Shown here: one piece after another, positions 7,912 to 15,665 of the stretch
How the letters are laid out: each line of letters begins with the position of its first letter
Position numbering within the stretch: the first letter of the stretch is position 1
Origin: Acetobacteraceae bacterium
Lineage (GTDB): Bacteria; Pseudomonadota; Alphaproteobacteria; Acetobacterales; Acetobacteraceae
DNA length: 18,877 bases
Direction of reading: 5' to 3'
NCBI GenBank assembly: GCA_027489135.1
Contig: JAIYAI010000374.1
Span: 1-18,877 of the forward strand
The notes under the pieces: generated by a model
Seen by the model: only the letters and a program-made list of their open reading frames with translations
The model's database searches: none
What the model was told of the DNA's origin: nothing
Program-made: the position numbers and the translations under genes

Positions 7912-9018
7912 TCAGCCCCCCGTCGCCGCGACGTGCTGCCGGAAGCGTGGCATCACCTCCTCGGCGAGGCGCTTCATCGTCTCCGCCTCCCAGGCCGCAT
8001 TGGGGCCGGACCAGTCGAGGCCGGCCATCAGCAGGTGGCCGAAGGGGCCGACCCGCTCGCGGAAGGCGATCAGCCGGTCCAGTACCGTCCGGGGCGACCC
8101 GCTGATGACGCAGTCGTCGATGATCTGCTCCAGCGTCACGGCTTCGTCGGGGGTGTCGGCGCTGGGCTTCAGCGTCTCCAGCAGCCCGGCGCGGCGCGCC
8201 AGGGTCGAGAGGTAGTGGAAGTAGTAGCGGTTTGCGCCGGCGGCATCGTACATCCGGTCCCGCGCCTCGGCGTCCGTTGCCGCGATGCAGAAATTGCGCC
8301 CCACCCGCCAGTCCTTGCCGCTGGCCTGCTTGCCGTTCGCGGCCAGCGCGGCGGAGAGCGTCTTCCAGTGCCCCTCTACCACGCGCTCGGCGACGAAGTT
8401 GGCGGAGACGACGGACCAGCCCCGGGCCGCCGCGGCGCGCACACCGAAGCTGTCCACGCTGCGGGCGGTGATGGCGATCGGCGGATGCGGGCGCTGGTAG
8501 GGCTTCGGCATGGTGCCGACGCCGAATTCCGGGATCACCGCCTTGGTGATCCTCGCCGACCAGGTCGGGCCCTCGATGTCGTAGGGCGGGTCCTGGTTCC
8601 AGATCGCCAGGATGGTGTCCATCGATTCCAGCATGCGCTTGCCGCGCAGCGCGCCATCCGTGTTGCCGAACAGCTCCCAGTCCGAGGCAAGCCCGCCGGG
8701 GCCGACGCCCATGATGAAGCGGCCCTGGGTCATGTGGTCGAATTGGGCAACCTCCGCCGCGACCATCGCCGGGTGGTGGTTCGGCAGGTTGATCACGCCG
8801 GTGGCGAAGGTGAGGTTCGTCCGCGGCGCCAGCGCCGCCATGAACATCAGCGGCGAGGCGATGGGCTCCGACGACGCGGAGAAATGCTCGCCGATCCAGA
8901 GCTCATGGAAGCCGAGGCGATCGGCCAGCAGGGACTTCTCGGTATCCTCGGCCAGCGTCTCGTGCATCGGCCGCTCCGGCGGATGCAGCGGCATCATGAA
9001 GAGGCCCAGGCGCATCAT
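7912..9018 (-). CDS. LLM class flavin-dependent oxidoreductase (luciferase-like)
   Basis: A 368-aa member of the bacterial luciferase superfamily, FMN- or F420-dependent TIM-barrel enzymes that usually act as monooxygenases with a partner flavin reductase. Typical features are the GLFMMPLHPP first strand, an acidic first third ending ELWIGEHF, the NLTFATGVINLPNHHP substrate-loop region, and GRFIMGVGPGGL. The C-terminal third (DDCVISGSPRTVLDRL) matches the usual flavin/oligomer region. GGAGGAAT about 9 nt upstream supports the first of two adjacent ATG codons (9018 or 9015). It lies 15 nt downstream of the BisC-like gene and should be its operon partner. A limonene monooxygenase- or alkane monooxygenase-like role is possible, but the substrate cannot be read from the sequence. 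Confidence 0.9.
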   Translation of the reverse strand: MMRLGLFMMPLHPPERPMHETLAEDTEKSLLADRLGFHELWIGEHFSASSEPIASPLMFMAALAPRTNLTFATGVINLPNHHPAMVAAEVAQFDHMTQGRFIMGVGPGGLASDWELFGNTDGALRGKRMLESMDTILAIWNQDPPYDIEGPTWSARITKAVIPEFGVGTMPKPYQRPHPPIAITARSVDSFGVRAAAARGWSVVSANFVAERVVEGHWKTLSAALAANGKQASGKDWRVGRNFCIAATDAEARDRMYDAAGANRYYFHYLSTLARRAGLLETLKPSADTPDEAVTLEQIIDDCVISGSPRTVLDRLIAFRERVGPFGHLLMAGLDWSGPNAAWEAETMKRLAEEVMPRFRQHVAATGG

Positions 9019-9033
9019 CGGCGTATTCCTCCG

Positions 9034-11322
9034 TCAGAGAAGTTCTGGGAGGTCGTGCGCCTCGATCCGGGGCACAGGCCCCTCCCAGCGCGCGATCTCC
9101 ACCAGGCAGGTCTGCGCGGAGCAGCCCTGCGACAATTCGGATGCCGGCACATCCAGCGTCACCGCGTTGGGGTTGCCGTGCCGCTCCAGCCCGTCCGGAC
9201 CTGGGTCGTACCAGGCGCCGGTCGAGAGGCGCGCGACGCCGGGGGTGATCGCATCCGTCACGATCGCGCCGGCGAGGCAGGACCCGCGGTCGTTGAAGAC
9301 CCGCACGATGTCGCCGTCCTTGATGCCGCGCGCCGCGGCATCGGCCGGGCTGAGGCTGACCGGCTGCCGCCCCGCCACCTTCCCAGCCTGGCTGTGCGGG
9401 CTGGGGTCGAGCTGGCTGTGCAGCCGGCGGTCGGGCTGGTCGGACAGCAGATGCAGCGGGAACTGCTTCGCCGCTGGCGCGCCGAGCCATTCGATCGGCT
9501 CCATCCAGACCGGATGGCCGGGGCAGTCCGGCAGGCCGAAGCCGGCGATGCGCTCGGAGAAGATCTCGATCTTCCCCGATGGCGTGCGCAGCCTGTGCGC
9601 CTCCGGATCGGCGCGGAAATCTTCCAGCATGATCTGCGGGCCGGGGCGGTCGGCCTCGATCCGGATGGCGCCGGCCTGCCAGAAGGCATCGAAGCCGGGC
9701 AGGGTGATGCCGACCTTGGCGGCCTGGATGCGGCCATCCTCGTAGAGGTGGCGCAGCCAGGCGCGGGTGTCGCGGCCCTCGGTGAAGACCGCCTCGGCAC
9801 CGAGGCGGGCGGCCAGCGCACTGAAGATGGCGTAGTCATCCCGCGCCTCGCCCGGCGGATCCTTCACCACGGGCATGGCGATGACGTGGCTTTCGCGGCG
9901 GGAGAAGCCGAGATCCTCGCGCTCCAGCGTGGTGGTCACCGGCAGGACGATGTCGGCGCGCTTGGCGGTCGGCGTCCAGAACTGCTCGTTTACCACCACC
10001 GTCTCCGGCTTGCCCCAGGCCCGGGAGAGGCGCGTGAGGTCCTGGTGGTGGTGGAAGGGATTGCCGCCGGCCCAGTAGATCAGGCGGATGTCGGCGTAGC
10101 TATGCTCGCCCCCATTGTACCGGAAGGTCTGGCCAGGCTTCTCCAGCATGTCGGTGATGCGGGCGACGGGGATGAATTCCTTCACCGGGTTGCGAAGCTG
10201 CGACAGCGACGCGCCGCCGAAATAGGGGTGCGGGCTGCCCATCAGGTTGGTCGGGCCGTAGCCCATGCCGATGCCACCCCCCGGCAGCCCGATCTGGCCG
10301 AGCATGCAGGCGAGCGTCAGCGCCATCCAGAAGGGCTGCTCCCCGTGATGGGAGCGCTGCAGCGACCAGCCGATGTTCAGCATGGTCCGCGTCGCCGCCA
10401 TCTCCCGCGCCAGGGCCGTGATGCGCTCGGCGGGGATACCGGTCAGCGCGCTGGCCCAGGCCGGGGTCTTGGGCTGGCCGTCCGTCTCGCCCAGCAGGTA
10501 GGGCGCGAAGCGATCGAAGCCGGTGGTGCAGCGGGCGAGGAAATCCGGCGCGTGCAGCCCCTCGGTCAGCAGGACATGGCCCAGCGCCAGCAGCAGCGCG
10601 GTGTCGCTGCCGGGGCGGATCGGGATCCATTCGAAATCCGCGCCGGTGTCGAGGTCGTCGCGCGTCGGGCTGATGTTGATGAATCGGCAGCCCTTCTGCG
10701 CCATGCGCCGCAGCGCACCCGGCACGCGATGCTCGAAGGCGCCGCCGGCGCTGATCTGCGCGTTCTTCGCCGGCACGCCGCCGAGGCAGACGAACAGGCG
10801 GCAATGCTCCTCCAGCACGGGGAAGGAGGTGTGCATCGCCTGCACCTCCTCCATCGTCGCCAGCAGGTGCGGCAGCAGCGTGCGGGCGGCGCCGAGGCTG
10901 TAGCTGTCGACGTGCCGGACATAGCCGCCGATGGAATTGAGAAACCGGTGGACCTGGCTCTGGGCGTGGTGGAACCGGCCGGCACTGGCCCAGCCATAGC
11001 TGCCGCCGAAGATCGCCTGGTTGCCGTGCTGCGCCTTCACCCGGCGAAGCTCGCCCGCCACCAGATCGAGCGCCGTCTCCCAGTCCACCTGCACGAAAGG
11101 CTCGGTGCCGCGGCGCGTGGTGTGGCCCCCACGGTCGCCTTCCAACCAGCCCTTGCGGATCGCGGGGCGGGTAACGCGCAGGCGTTCCAGCTCCGGTGCA
11201 AGGGCGAAGAGGCCGATGGGGGAGGGATCGGGATCTTCCCGGAAGGGCCTGAGGGCGACGGCGCGCCCGGCCTCCAGCTCGACCTCGTAGACGCCCCAGT
11301 GCATGGCGGTGAGCACGGTCAT
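9034..11322 (-). CDS. molybdopterin-dependent oxidoreductase, BisC/TorA (DMSO reductase) family, cytoplasmic
   Basis: A 762-aa protein of the bis-MGD family resembling biotin sulfoxide reductase and TMAO/DMSO reductases (S- or N-oxide reduction). The N-terminus (HWGVYEVELEAGRAVALRPF, then DPDPSPIG) is typical of this subgroup. SYGWASAGRFHH places the Mo-ligating serine at about Ser113. No N-terminal Cys motif for a 4Fe-4S cluster is present, as expected for BisC and TorA. The C-terminal molybdopterin domain (LHLLSDQPDRRLHSQLD, then GCSAQTCLVEI) is complete. The start at 11322 gives the family N-terminus; an in-frame start at 11382 would add 20 residues without a twin-arginine motif. The enzyme therefore appears cytoplasmic like BisC (E. 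coli BisC is about 777 aa). Exact substrate uncertain. Confidence 0.9.
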   Translation of the reverse strand: MTVLTAMHWGVYEVELEAGRAVALRPFREDPDPSPIGLFALAPELERLRVTRPAIRKGWLEGDRGGHTTRRGTEPFVQVDWETALDLVAGELRRVKAQHGNQAIFGGSYGWASAGRFHHAQSQVHRFLNSIGGYVRHVDSYSLGAARTLLPHLLATMEEVQAMHTSFPVLEEHCRLFVCLGGVPAKNAQISAGGAFEHRVPGALRRMAQKGCRFINISPTRDDLDTGADFEWIPIRPGSDTALLLALGHVLLTEGLHAPDFLARCTTGFDRFAPYLLGETDGQPKTPAWASALTGIPAERITALAREMAATRTMLNIGWSLQRSHHGEQPFWMALTLACMLGQIGLPGGGIGMGYGPTNLMGSPHPYFGGASLSQLRNPVKEFIPVARITDMLEKPGQTFRYNGGEHSYADIRLIYWAGGNPFHHHQDLTRLSRAWGKPETVVVNEQFWTPTAKRADIVLPVTTTLEREDLGFSRRESHVIAMPVVKDPPGEARDDYAIFSALAARLGAEAVFTEGRDTRAWLRHLYEDGRIQAAKVGITLPGFDAFWQAGAIRIEADRPGPQIMLEDFRADPEAHRLRTPSGKIEIFSERIAGFGLPDCPGHPVWMEPIEWLGAPAAKQFPLHLLSDQPDRRLHSQLDPSPHSQAGKVAGRQPVSLSPADAAARGIKDGDIVRVFNDRGSCLAGAIVTDAITPGVARLSTGAWYDPGPDGLERHGNPNAVTLDVPASELSQGCSAQTCLVEIARWEGPVPRIEAHDLPELL

Positions 11323-11353
11323 GCCGGACGGTTTCCCTCGAATTCCGAGCGGC

Positions 11354-11382
11354 AGGCTAGGGGAAAGCCGGGTCGCCGCCAA
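11354..11382 (-). promoter_or_regulatory. candidate sigma70-type promoter for the BisC-like/LLM operon
   Basis: On the minus strand TTGGCG (11382-11377) and TAGCCT (11359-11354) are separated by exactly 17 nt. The -10 ends 31 nt before the chosen start at 11322, which leaves room for a GAGGGA ribosome binding site. The element includes one of only three CTAG tetranucleotides I found in the GC-rich part of the window, all three in spacers of this locus. Consensus match is moderate. Confidence 0.45.
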
Positions 11383-11394
11383 ATCCGCGCATGC

Positions 11395-11400
11395 TAGGAT
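11395..11400 (+). promoter_or_regulatory. candidate -10 element for the AroQ-like gene
   Basis: TAGGAT, preceded by C to give CTAGGAT, lies 25 nt before the ATG at 11426, in the divergent spacer. A GAGGGAGAG ribosome binding site follows at about 11413-11421. No clear -35 is seen at the right spacing, so the call rests on the -10 and its resemblance to TAGGCT upstream of the aminotransferase. Confidence 0.3.
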
Positions 11401-11425
11401 CGCACCTGGACCGAGGGAGAGACCG

Positions 11426-11866
11426 ATGCCGAAGATCCTGCTGCTGCAAGGCGCGAACCTGACCTTCCTGGGCCGGCGGGAGCCCGCGATCTATGGCACC
11501 ACCACGCCGGCCGAACTGGATGCCATGCTGCAGGACCATGCCCGGGCGCGCGGCTATGCGCTGGAGATCGCCTACACCAACCTGGAAGGCGAGGCGATCA
11601 ACCGCATCTACGCCGCGGTCGACGAGGGTTTCGACGGGCTGGTGATGAACCCCGCCGGCTTCAGCTATGCCGGCTATGCCCTGAAGGACTGCGTGAAGGG
11701 TGCGGCGCTGCCCTATGTGGAAGTCCACATCAGCAACGTCCACACGCGGAAGATAGACTGCGTTCTGTCGGACATTGCCGTCGGCGTGATCACTGGCTTC
11801 GGCCTGCATGGCTATGTGCTCGGTCTGGAGGCGATGCTGGAGATCCTCCGCAGGCGCGGGGGCTGA
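11426..11866 (+). CDS. divergent type II dehydroquinase-fold (AroQ-like) protein, probably not a 3-dehydroquinase
   Basis: A 146-aa protein with the full length and fold signatures of type II 3-dehydroquinate dehydratase: ILLLQGANLTFLG, RREPAIYG (Arg18/Arg19 and Tyr23 kept), NPAGF, EVHISNVH (His101 kept) and a C-terminal GLHGYVLGLEAM. The conserved THT histidine is replaced by Tyr81, and the HAREEFRRHS-type loop is shortened to HTRKIDCVLS, losing the Arg that binds the substrate carboxylate. Standard enzymes also have NLNLLG where this has NLTFLG. It is probably one of the AroQ paralogues found near catabolic genes in proteobacteria rather than the shikimate enzyme (inference). A GAGGGAGAG ribosome binding site supports the ATG at 11426. 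It sits divergently from the BisC-like gene and 63 nt before the aminotransferase. Confidence 0.85.
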   Translation: MPKILLLQGANLTFLGRREPAIYGTTTPAELDAMLQDHARARGYALEIAYTNLEGEAINRIYAAVDEGFDGLVMNPAGFSYAGYALKDCVKGAALPYVEVHISNVHTRKIDCVLSDIAVGVITGFGLHGYVLGLEAMLEILRRRGG

Positions 11867-11892
11867 CAGGCTCGACCGTTCCGTCCTAGGCT
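11863..11892 (+). promoter_or_regulatory. candidate sigma70-type promoter for the aminotransferase gene
   Basis: CTGACA (11863-11868) and TAGGCT (11887-11892) are separated by 18 nt, and the start codon is 37 nt further on. The -35 overlaps the stop codon of the AroQ-like gene, so the aminotransferase could have its own transcript besides read-through. The -10 resembles those proposed in the 11.35-11.40 kb spacer. Confidence 0.45.
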
Positions 11893-11929
11893 CCCGGCTT
11901 CCGCCACCCCGCATCCGCCGAGGCCCGCG

Positions 11930-13324
11930 ATGTCCCAGACCAATCAGCCCGATCCCGAAGTCCGCAAGCGGGTGGTGGAGCAGGACCTCGCCAACGTCAT
12001 GCACCCCATCGTCCAGCACAAGGCGCTGGAGAAGGCGCAGATGGTGGTGACGGGGGCGCAGGGCTCGACCATCGTCGATGCCGACGGCACGACCTACCTC
12101 GACGCCATGGCGGGGCTCTGGTGCGTCAATATCGGCTACGGCCGGACCGAGCTCGCGCAGATCGCGGCCGAGCAGATGCAGCAGATGGCCTACTACCCGC
12201 ACACGGCCATGAACCTGCCGGCGGCGCAGCTCGGCCAGCAGATCAACACGCTGATGGGCGGCGACTACCACACCTATTTCGTCAATTCCGGGTCCGAGGC
12301 GAACGAGGCCGGCTTCAAGATCGCCCGGCAATACGCCAAGCACGAATTCCCCGGCGATTTCCGCTTCAAGACCATCGCCCGCTACTACGCCTATCACGGT
12401 ACGACGCTGGCGACCCTCGCCGCCGGCGGCATGGGCGAGCGCAAGATGAAGTTCGAGCCCTATGCCGGCGAGTTCATCCATGTCCCGGCGCCGACCTGCT
12501 ACCGCTGCCCGCTCGGCCTGGAATACCCGTCCTGCAAGGTGGCCTGTGCCAAGGCGATCGAGACCACCATCCAGGGCGAGGGCCCGCAGACCGTGGCCGA
12601 GGTGATCGTGGAGCCGATCATGTCCGGCGTCGGCGTCGCCGTGCCGCCCGACGAATACCTGCCGATGGTCGAGGAGATCTGCCGCAAGTACGACGTGCTG
12701 CTGCACGTGGACGAGGTGATCAACGGCTTCGGCCGCACCGGCAAGATGTTCGCCCATCAGCACTACAACATCAGCCCCGACATCATGGCGGTGGCCAAGG
12801 GCATCGTCTCCGCCTACCTGCCGATCGCGGCGACGGTGGTGAAGAACAGCGTCTTCAACAGCTTCCTCGGCGAGGTCGCGGATGCCCGCCAGGTGATGCA
12901 GGTCAACACCTATGGCGGCCACCCGGCCGCGGCCGCCGTCGCCGTGCGCAACATCGAGATCATGCTCGAGGAACAACTCCCCGAGCGCGCCGCGACCATG
13001 GGCGACTACCTGATCGGCGCCCTGAAGGAGCGGCTGTATCGCCATGAGATCGTCGGCGACGTCCGCGGCAAGGGGCTGCTGATCGGTATCGAACTGGTCA
13101 CCGACCGCGCCAGCAAGACCCAGCTGGAAAGCGGCCTGGTGGGCGGCGTGCTGGAGTTCTGCAAGCAGCGCGGCGTCATCGTCGGCCGCTCCGGCGGCGG
13201 CGCGCGGCATTCCAACACCGTCGTGCTCTCGCCCCCGCTGGTGATCACCCGCAGCGAGTGCGACACGCTGGTCGAGGTGCTGGACAAGGCGATCGCCGAC
13301 GCCGCGACCAAGGTCCGGCGGTAA
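11930..13324 (+). CDS. class III PLP-dependent aminotransferase (taurine-pyruvate / omega-amino acid type)
   Basis: A 464-aa fold-type I transaminase, soluble and cytoplasmic. Landmarks are the phosphate-binding NSGSEANE (about 119-126), the AYHGTT region (154-159), Asp261 in DEVINGFGRTG that pairs with the PLP ring nitrogen, and Lys290 in MAVAKGI that should hold PLP. A four-cysteine segment, Cys190-x2-Cys193-x8-Cys202-x3-Cys206 (CYRCPLGLEYPSC), recurs in one subgroup of these enzymes and may be structural. The N-terminal HPIVQHKALEKAQMVVTGA resembles taurine-pyruvate aminotransferases more than ornithine or GABA enzymes, but the amino donor cannot be fixed from sequence. The start has a GAGG ribosome binding site 7 nt upstream. 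A 10-bp hairpin follows the stop. Confidence 0.9.
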   Translation: MSQTNQPDPEVRKRVVEQDLANVMHPIVQHKALEKAQMVVTGAQGSTIVDADGTTYLDAMAGLWCVNIGYGRTELAQIAAEQMQQMAYYPHTAMNLPAAQLGQQINTLMGGDYHTYFVNSGSEANEAGFKIARQYAKHEFPGDFRFKTIARYYAYHGTTLATLAAGGMGERKMKFEPYAGEFIHVPAPTCYRCPLGLEYPSCKVACAKAIETTIQGEGPQTVAEVIVEPIMSGVGVAVPPDEYLPMVEEICRKYDVLLHVDEVINGFGRTGKMFAHQHYNISPDIMAVAKGIVSAYLPIAATVVKNSVFNSFLGEVADARQVMQVNTYGGHPAAAAVAVRNIEIMLEEQLPERAATMGDYLIGALKERLYRHEIVGDVRGKGLLIGIELVTDRASKTQLESGLVGGVLEFCKQRGVIVGRSGGGARHSNTVVLSPPLVITRSECDTLVEVLDKAIADAATKVRR

Positions 13325-13334
13325 TCCGGAGAAG

Positions 13335-13361
13335 GCCGGGGCGGGAATTCTCCGCCCCGGC
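13335..13361 (+). terminator. hairpin after the aminotransferase gene
   Basis: Perfect 10-bp inverted repeat, GCCGGGGCGG at 13335-13344 and CCGCCCCGGC at 13352-13361, with a 7-nt loop, starting 10 nt after the stop codon. No T run follows, so it is a weak intrinsic terminator at best, or a 3'-end stabilising structure. Its position suggests the NTF2-like/ALDH operon is a separate unit. Confidence 0.45.
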
Positions 13362-13421
13362 TGCATCCGCCGCGGCCCCCGGGGCGTAGCGCGGGCGTGA
13401 TCCCTGGAAGGAGACACGCCC

Positions 13422-13844
13422 ATGACCGTCATCCAGCCCATCGACGCCGGTAGCACGGCCCTCATCCGCCGCGCCTATGCTGCCTTCGCCGCCGGCGACA
13501 TCCCGGCCGTGCTGGACTGCTTCGCCCCCGACGCGGTCTTCACCTGCCACGGCGCGCCGCACCTGCCGGCGGGCGGCACTTGGCGTGGCCATGCCGGGCT
13601 GACCGGCTTCTTCATGGCGCTCGGCCGCATGGCGGAGGTGCTGGCGTTCTCGCCCGAGACCATCACCACGCTGCCCGATGGCCGCATCCTGGCCGAGGGG
13701 CGGGAGCGGATGCGCTTCCACGCCACCGGCATCGACACGACCACGCGATGGCTCCATCTCTTCGTGGTACGCGACGGGATGATCGCCGAAGGGGTCGAAT
13801 GGAATGAAGGAGCCGTCCTCGCCGCTGCCCACCGGGGCGGCTGA
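13422..13844 (+). CDS. nuclear transport factor 2-like (SnoaL/ketosteroid isomerase-fold) protein
   Basis: A 140-aa protein with the cone-like alpha+beta NTF2 pattern: an opening helix pair (LIRRAYAAFAAGDIPAVLDC), FAPDAVFTCHG as the first strand, WRGHAGLTGFF in the central helix, and closing strands (RWLHLFVVRDGMIAEGVEW). Proteins of this fold are small cytoplasmic enzymes or binding proteins, many acting on cyclic or aldehyde/keto compounds. No specific catalytic set can be claimed here. GGAAGGAG lies about 8 nt before the ATG. The last 41 nt overlap the aldehyde dehydrogenase start, so the two are coupled and may work on the same metabolite (inference). Confidence 0.85.
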   Translation: MTVIQPIDAGSTALIRRAYAAFAAGDIPAVLDCFAPDAVFTCHGAPHLPAGGTWRGHAGLTGFFMALGRMAEVLAFSPETITTLPDGRILAEGRERMRFHATGIDTTTRWLHLFVVRDGMIAEGVEWNEGAVLAAAHRGG

Positions 13845-15177
13845 CGCGGGACCCGCGGCCGCGCTGGCCGCGCTGCGCGCCATCGAGCGCCGCGACGGCG
13901 CTCTGCCGCTGCAGCGCCGCGGGACGCTGCTGGGCACGCTGGCCGCGCTGATGCTGCGCGAGGCGGAGGCGATCGCCGCCGCCGTCGACGCCGACTATGG
14001 CGGCCGGTGCGCCGAGGAGACGCTGCTCGCCGACGTCAAGCTCGTGCTGGACGCGGCGCGCCACGCCAAGGCGAAGCTGCATCGCTGGGCGCGGCCGAGG
14101 CGCGTCGGCGTGCCCATCCCGTTCCTGCCCAGCCGTGCCGCGGTGGAACCCGTGCCCAAGGGCGTGATCGGAATCATGGCGCCCTGGAACTACCCGGTGC
14201 AGTTGCTGCTGCTGCCGGCGATCGACGCCATCGCCGCCGGCAATCGGGTCGTCCTCAAGCCGTCCGAGGCCGTGCCGCGTACCGCAGCACTCCTGGCCAG
14301 GATCGTGCCGGAGGTGCTGGGCGAGGACGTGGTGCGCGTCGTGCAGGGCGGGCCGGAGGTGGCTGCCGATTTCGCGGCGCAACCCTGGGACCACCTGGTC
14401 TTCACCGGCGGCACCGCGACGGGGGCCAAGGTGATGCAGGCCGCCGCGGCGAACCTGGTGCCCCTGACCCTGGAACTCGGCGGCAAATGCCCGGCCATCG
14501 TGCTGCCGGGGGCGGATCTCGGCGCGGCGGCGCGGGCGATCATGGCGGGCAAGGTGGTCAATGCCGGCCAGACCTGCATCGCGCCGGACACGGTGCTGCT
14601 GGTCGATCACGACCGCGGCGCCTTCCTGGCTGCTTGCCGCGCCACCGGCATCGCGGCGCCGGAGACGGCGGTGATCAACGCCCGCCAGCAGGCGCGCCTG
14701 GATGCGCTGTGCGCAGGCGCGCATCTCGTGCCGGTGGATGAGGTACCGGGCGCGATCCGCGTCGCCGAGGCGCAGCCCGACCATCCGCTGCAGCACGAGG
14801 AGATCTTCGGCCCGGTCCTGCTGGTGCAGCGCTGCGCGACCCTGGCGGCGGCGCTCGACTGGATCCGGGCGCGGCCGCATCCGCTGGCGATCTACCTCTT
14901 CGGCGCGACGGCGGAGGAGGAGACGGCGGTGGCGGAGGGCACGAAGTCCGGCGCCATCGTCCACGGCCGCTGCCTGGAATACGCCGCCTATCCGGCGCTG
15001 CCCTTCGGCGGCGTCGGCGCCTCCGGCTTCGGGCGCCGCAACGGGGAGGCGGGTTTCCTGGAGTTCAGCACGCTGCGGGCCCGGGTCCGTGACGGTGGGC
15101 GCTGGAGCCTGGCGCGGCTGCTCGACCCGCCGCGCAATGCCCGCGGCAAGGCACTGGTGCGGCAGGTGCTCAGGTGA
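13804..15177 (+). CDS. aldehyde dehydrogenase family protein (class 3 / coniferyl aldehyde dehydrogenase-like)
   Basis: A 457-aa NAD(P)-dependent aldehyde dehydrogenase oxidising an aldehyde to the acid. Motifs are GVIGIMAPWNYP (cofactor-site strand), AAGNRVVLKPSE, FTGGTATGAKV, ELGGK with general base Glu224, and NAGQTCIAPD with nucleophile Cys258. The C-terminal segment is FGGVGASGFGRRNGEAGFLEFS. The short length and helical C-terminal tail (LARLLDPPRNARGKAL) fit the class 3/coniferyl aldehyde type rather than the 490-500-aa betaine aldehyde type. The ATG at 13804 has GAAGGGG 9 nt upstream and lies inside the NTF2-like gene. Its stop overlaps the GTG of the acetyltransferase, completing a three-gene overlapping operon. 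Substrate unknown. Confidence 0.92.
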   Translation: MKEPSSPLPTGAADAGPAAALAALRAIERRDGALPLQRRGTLLGTLAALMLREAEAIAAAVDADYGGRCAEETLLADVKLVLDAARHAKAKLHRWARPRRVGVPIPFLPSRAAVEPVPKGVIGIMAPWNYPVQLLLLPAIDAIAAGNRVVLKPSEAVPRTAALLARIVPEVLGEDVVRVVQGGPEVAADFAAQPWDHLVFTGGTATGAKVMQAAAANLVPLTLELGGKCPAIVLPGADLGAAARAIMAGKVVNAGQTCIAPDTVLLVDHDRGAFLAACRATGIAAPETAVINARQQARLDALCAGAHLVPVDEVPGAIRVAEAQPDHPLQHEEIFGPVLLVQRCATLAAALDWIRARPHPLAIYLFGATAEEETAVAEGTKSGAIVHGRCLEYAAYPALPFGGVGASGFGRRNGEAGFLEFSTLRARVRDGGRWSLARLLDPPRNARGKALVRQVLR

Positions 15178-15665
15178 CCGAGGTCGTCGCGCTGGTGCCG
15201 GCCGATGCGGCGGCGATCCTGCCGGTGATCCACGCCGCCTTCGCCGCACAATCGGTCGCCACGGACCCGCCCTCGGCGGCGCTGCGCGAGAGGGCCGAGA
15301 GCCTCGCCGCGCAAATCGCAGCCGGCGGCGGCTTCGGCGTGCGGGAGGGCGGGCGCTGGCTCGCCGCGCTGCTCTGGGCCGAGGAGGATACGGACGCGCT
15401 GCATTTCGGCCGCCTCGCGGTGCTGCCCGAGGCGCGGCGCCGTGGTTTCGCCCGCGCCCTGGTCACGGCGGTGGAGGCTGAGGCCGCGCGGTGCGGCAAG
15501 GCCCGGGTCACCCTCGGCGTGCGCCTGGTGCTGGCGGACAACCGCCGTCTCTTTGCATCCTGCGGCTATGTCGAGACGGCGCGCACGGCGCATCCCGGTT
15601 ACGCGCAGCCGACCTCCGCGACGATGGAGAAGCGGATCACGCCGCAACGCAGCCCTGCGGCTTGA
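15174..15665 (+). CDS. GNAT family N-acetyltransferase
   Basis: A 163-aa protein with the GNAT fold: an N-terminal acceptor-binding half, then strand 4 and the acetyl-CoA loop in HFGRLAVLPEARRRGFARALV (the RRRGFA segment corresponds to the R/Q-x-x-G-x-G/A motif), and a C-terminal NRRLFASCGYVE. It should transfer an acetyl group to an amine, but the acceptor is unknown. The start is a GTG overlapping the aldehyde dehydrogenase stop (GTGA at 15174-15177). The last 29 nt overlap the convergent DUF1272 gene. Confidence 0.87.
   Translation: MTEVVALVPADAAAILPVIHAAFAAQSVATDPPSAALRERAESLAAQIAAGGGFGVREGGRWLAALLWAEEDTDALHFGRLAVLPEARRRGFARALVTAVEAEAARCGKARVTLGVRLVLADNRRLFASCGYVETARTAHPGYAQPTSATMEKRITPQRSPAA

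Noticed and set aside
6871..11397. A very long plus-strand open frame (about 1500 codons) opposite the FAD subunit, flavin oxidoreductase and BisC-like genes
   Set aside because: The translation is His/Arg/Gly/Ala-rich without domain motifs and is exactly antisense to three well-supported genes. Long antisense frames are expected at this GC content.
11426..11866. Naming the gene aroQ
   Set aside because: The pocket histidine is Tyr81 and the carboxylate-binding arginine loop is shortened, so the standard reaction is doubtful.
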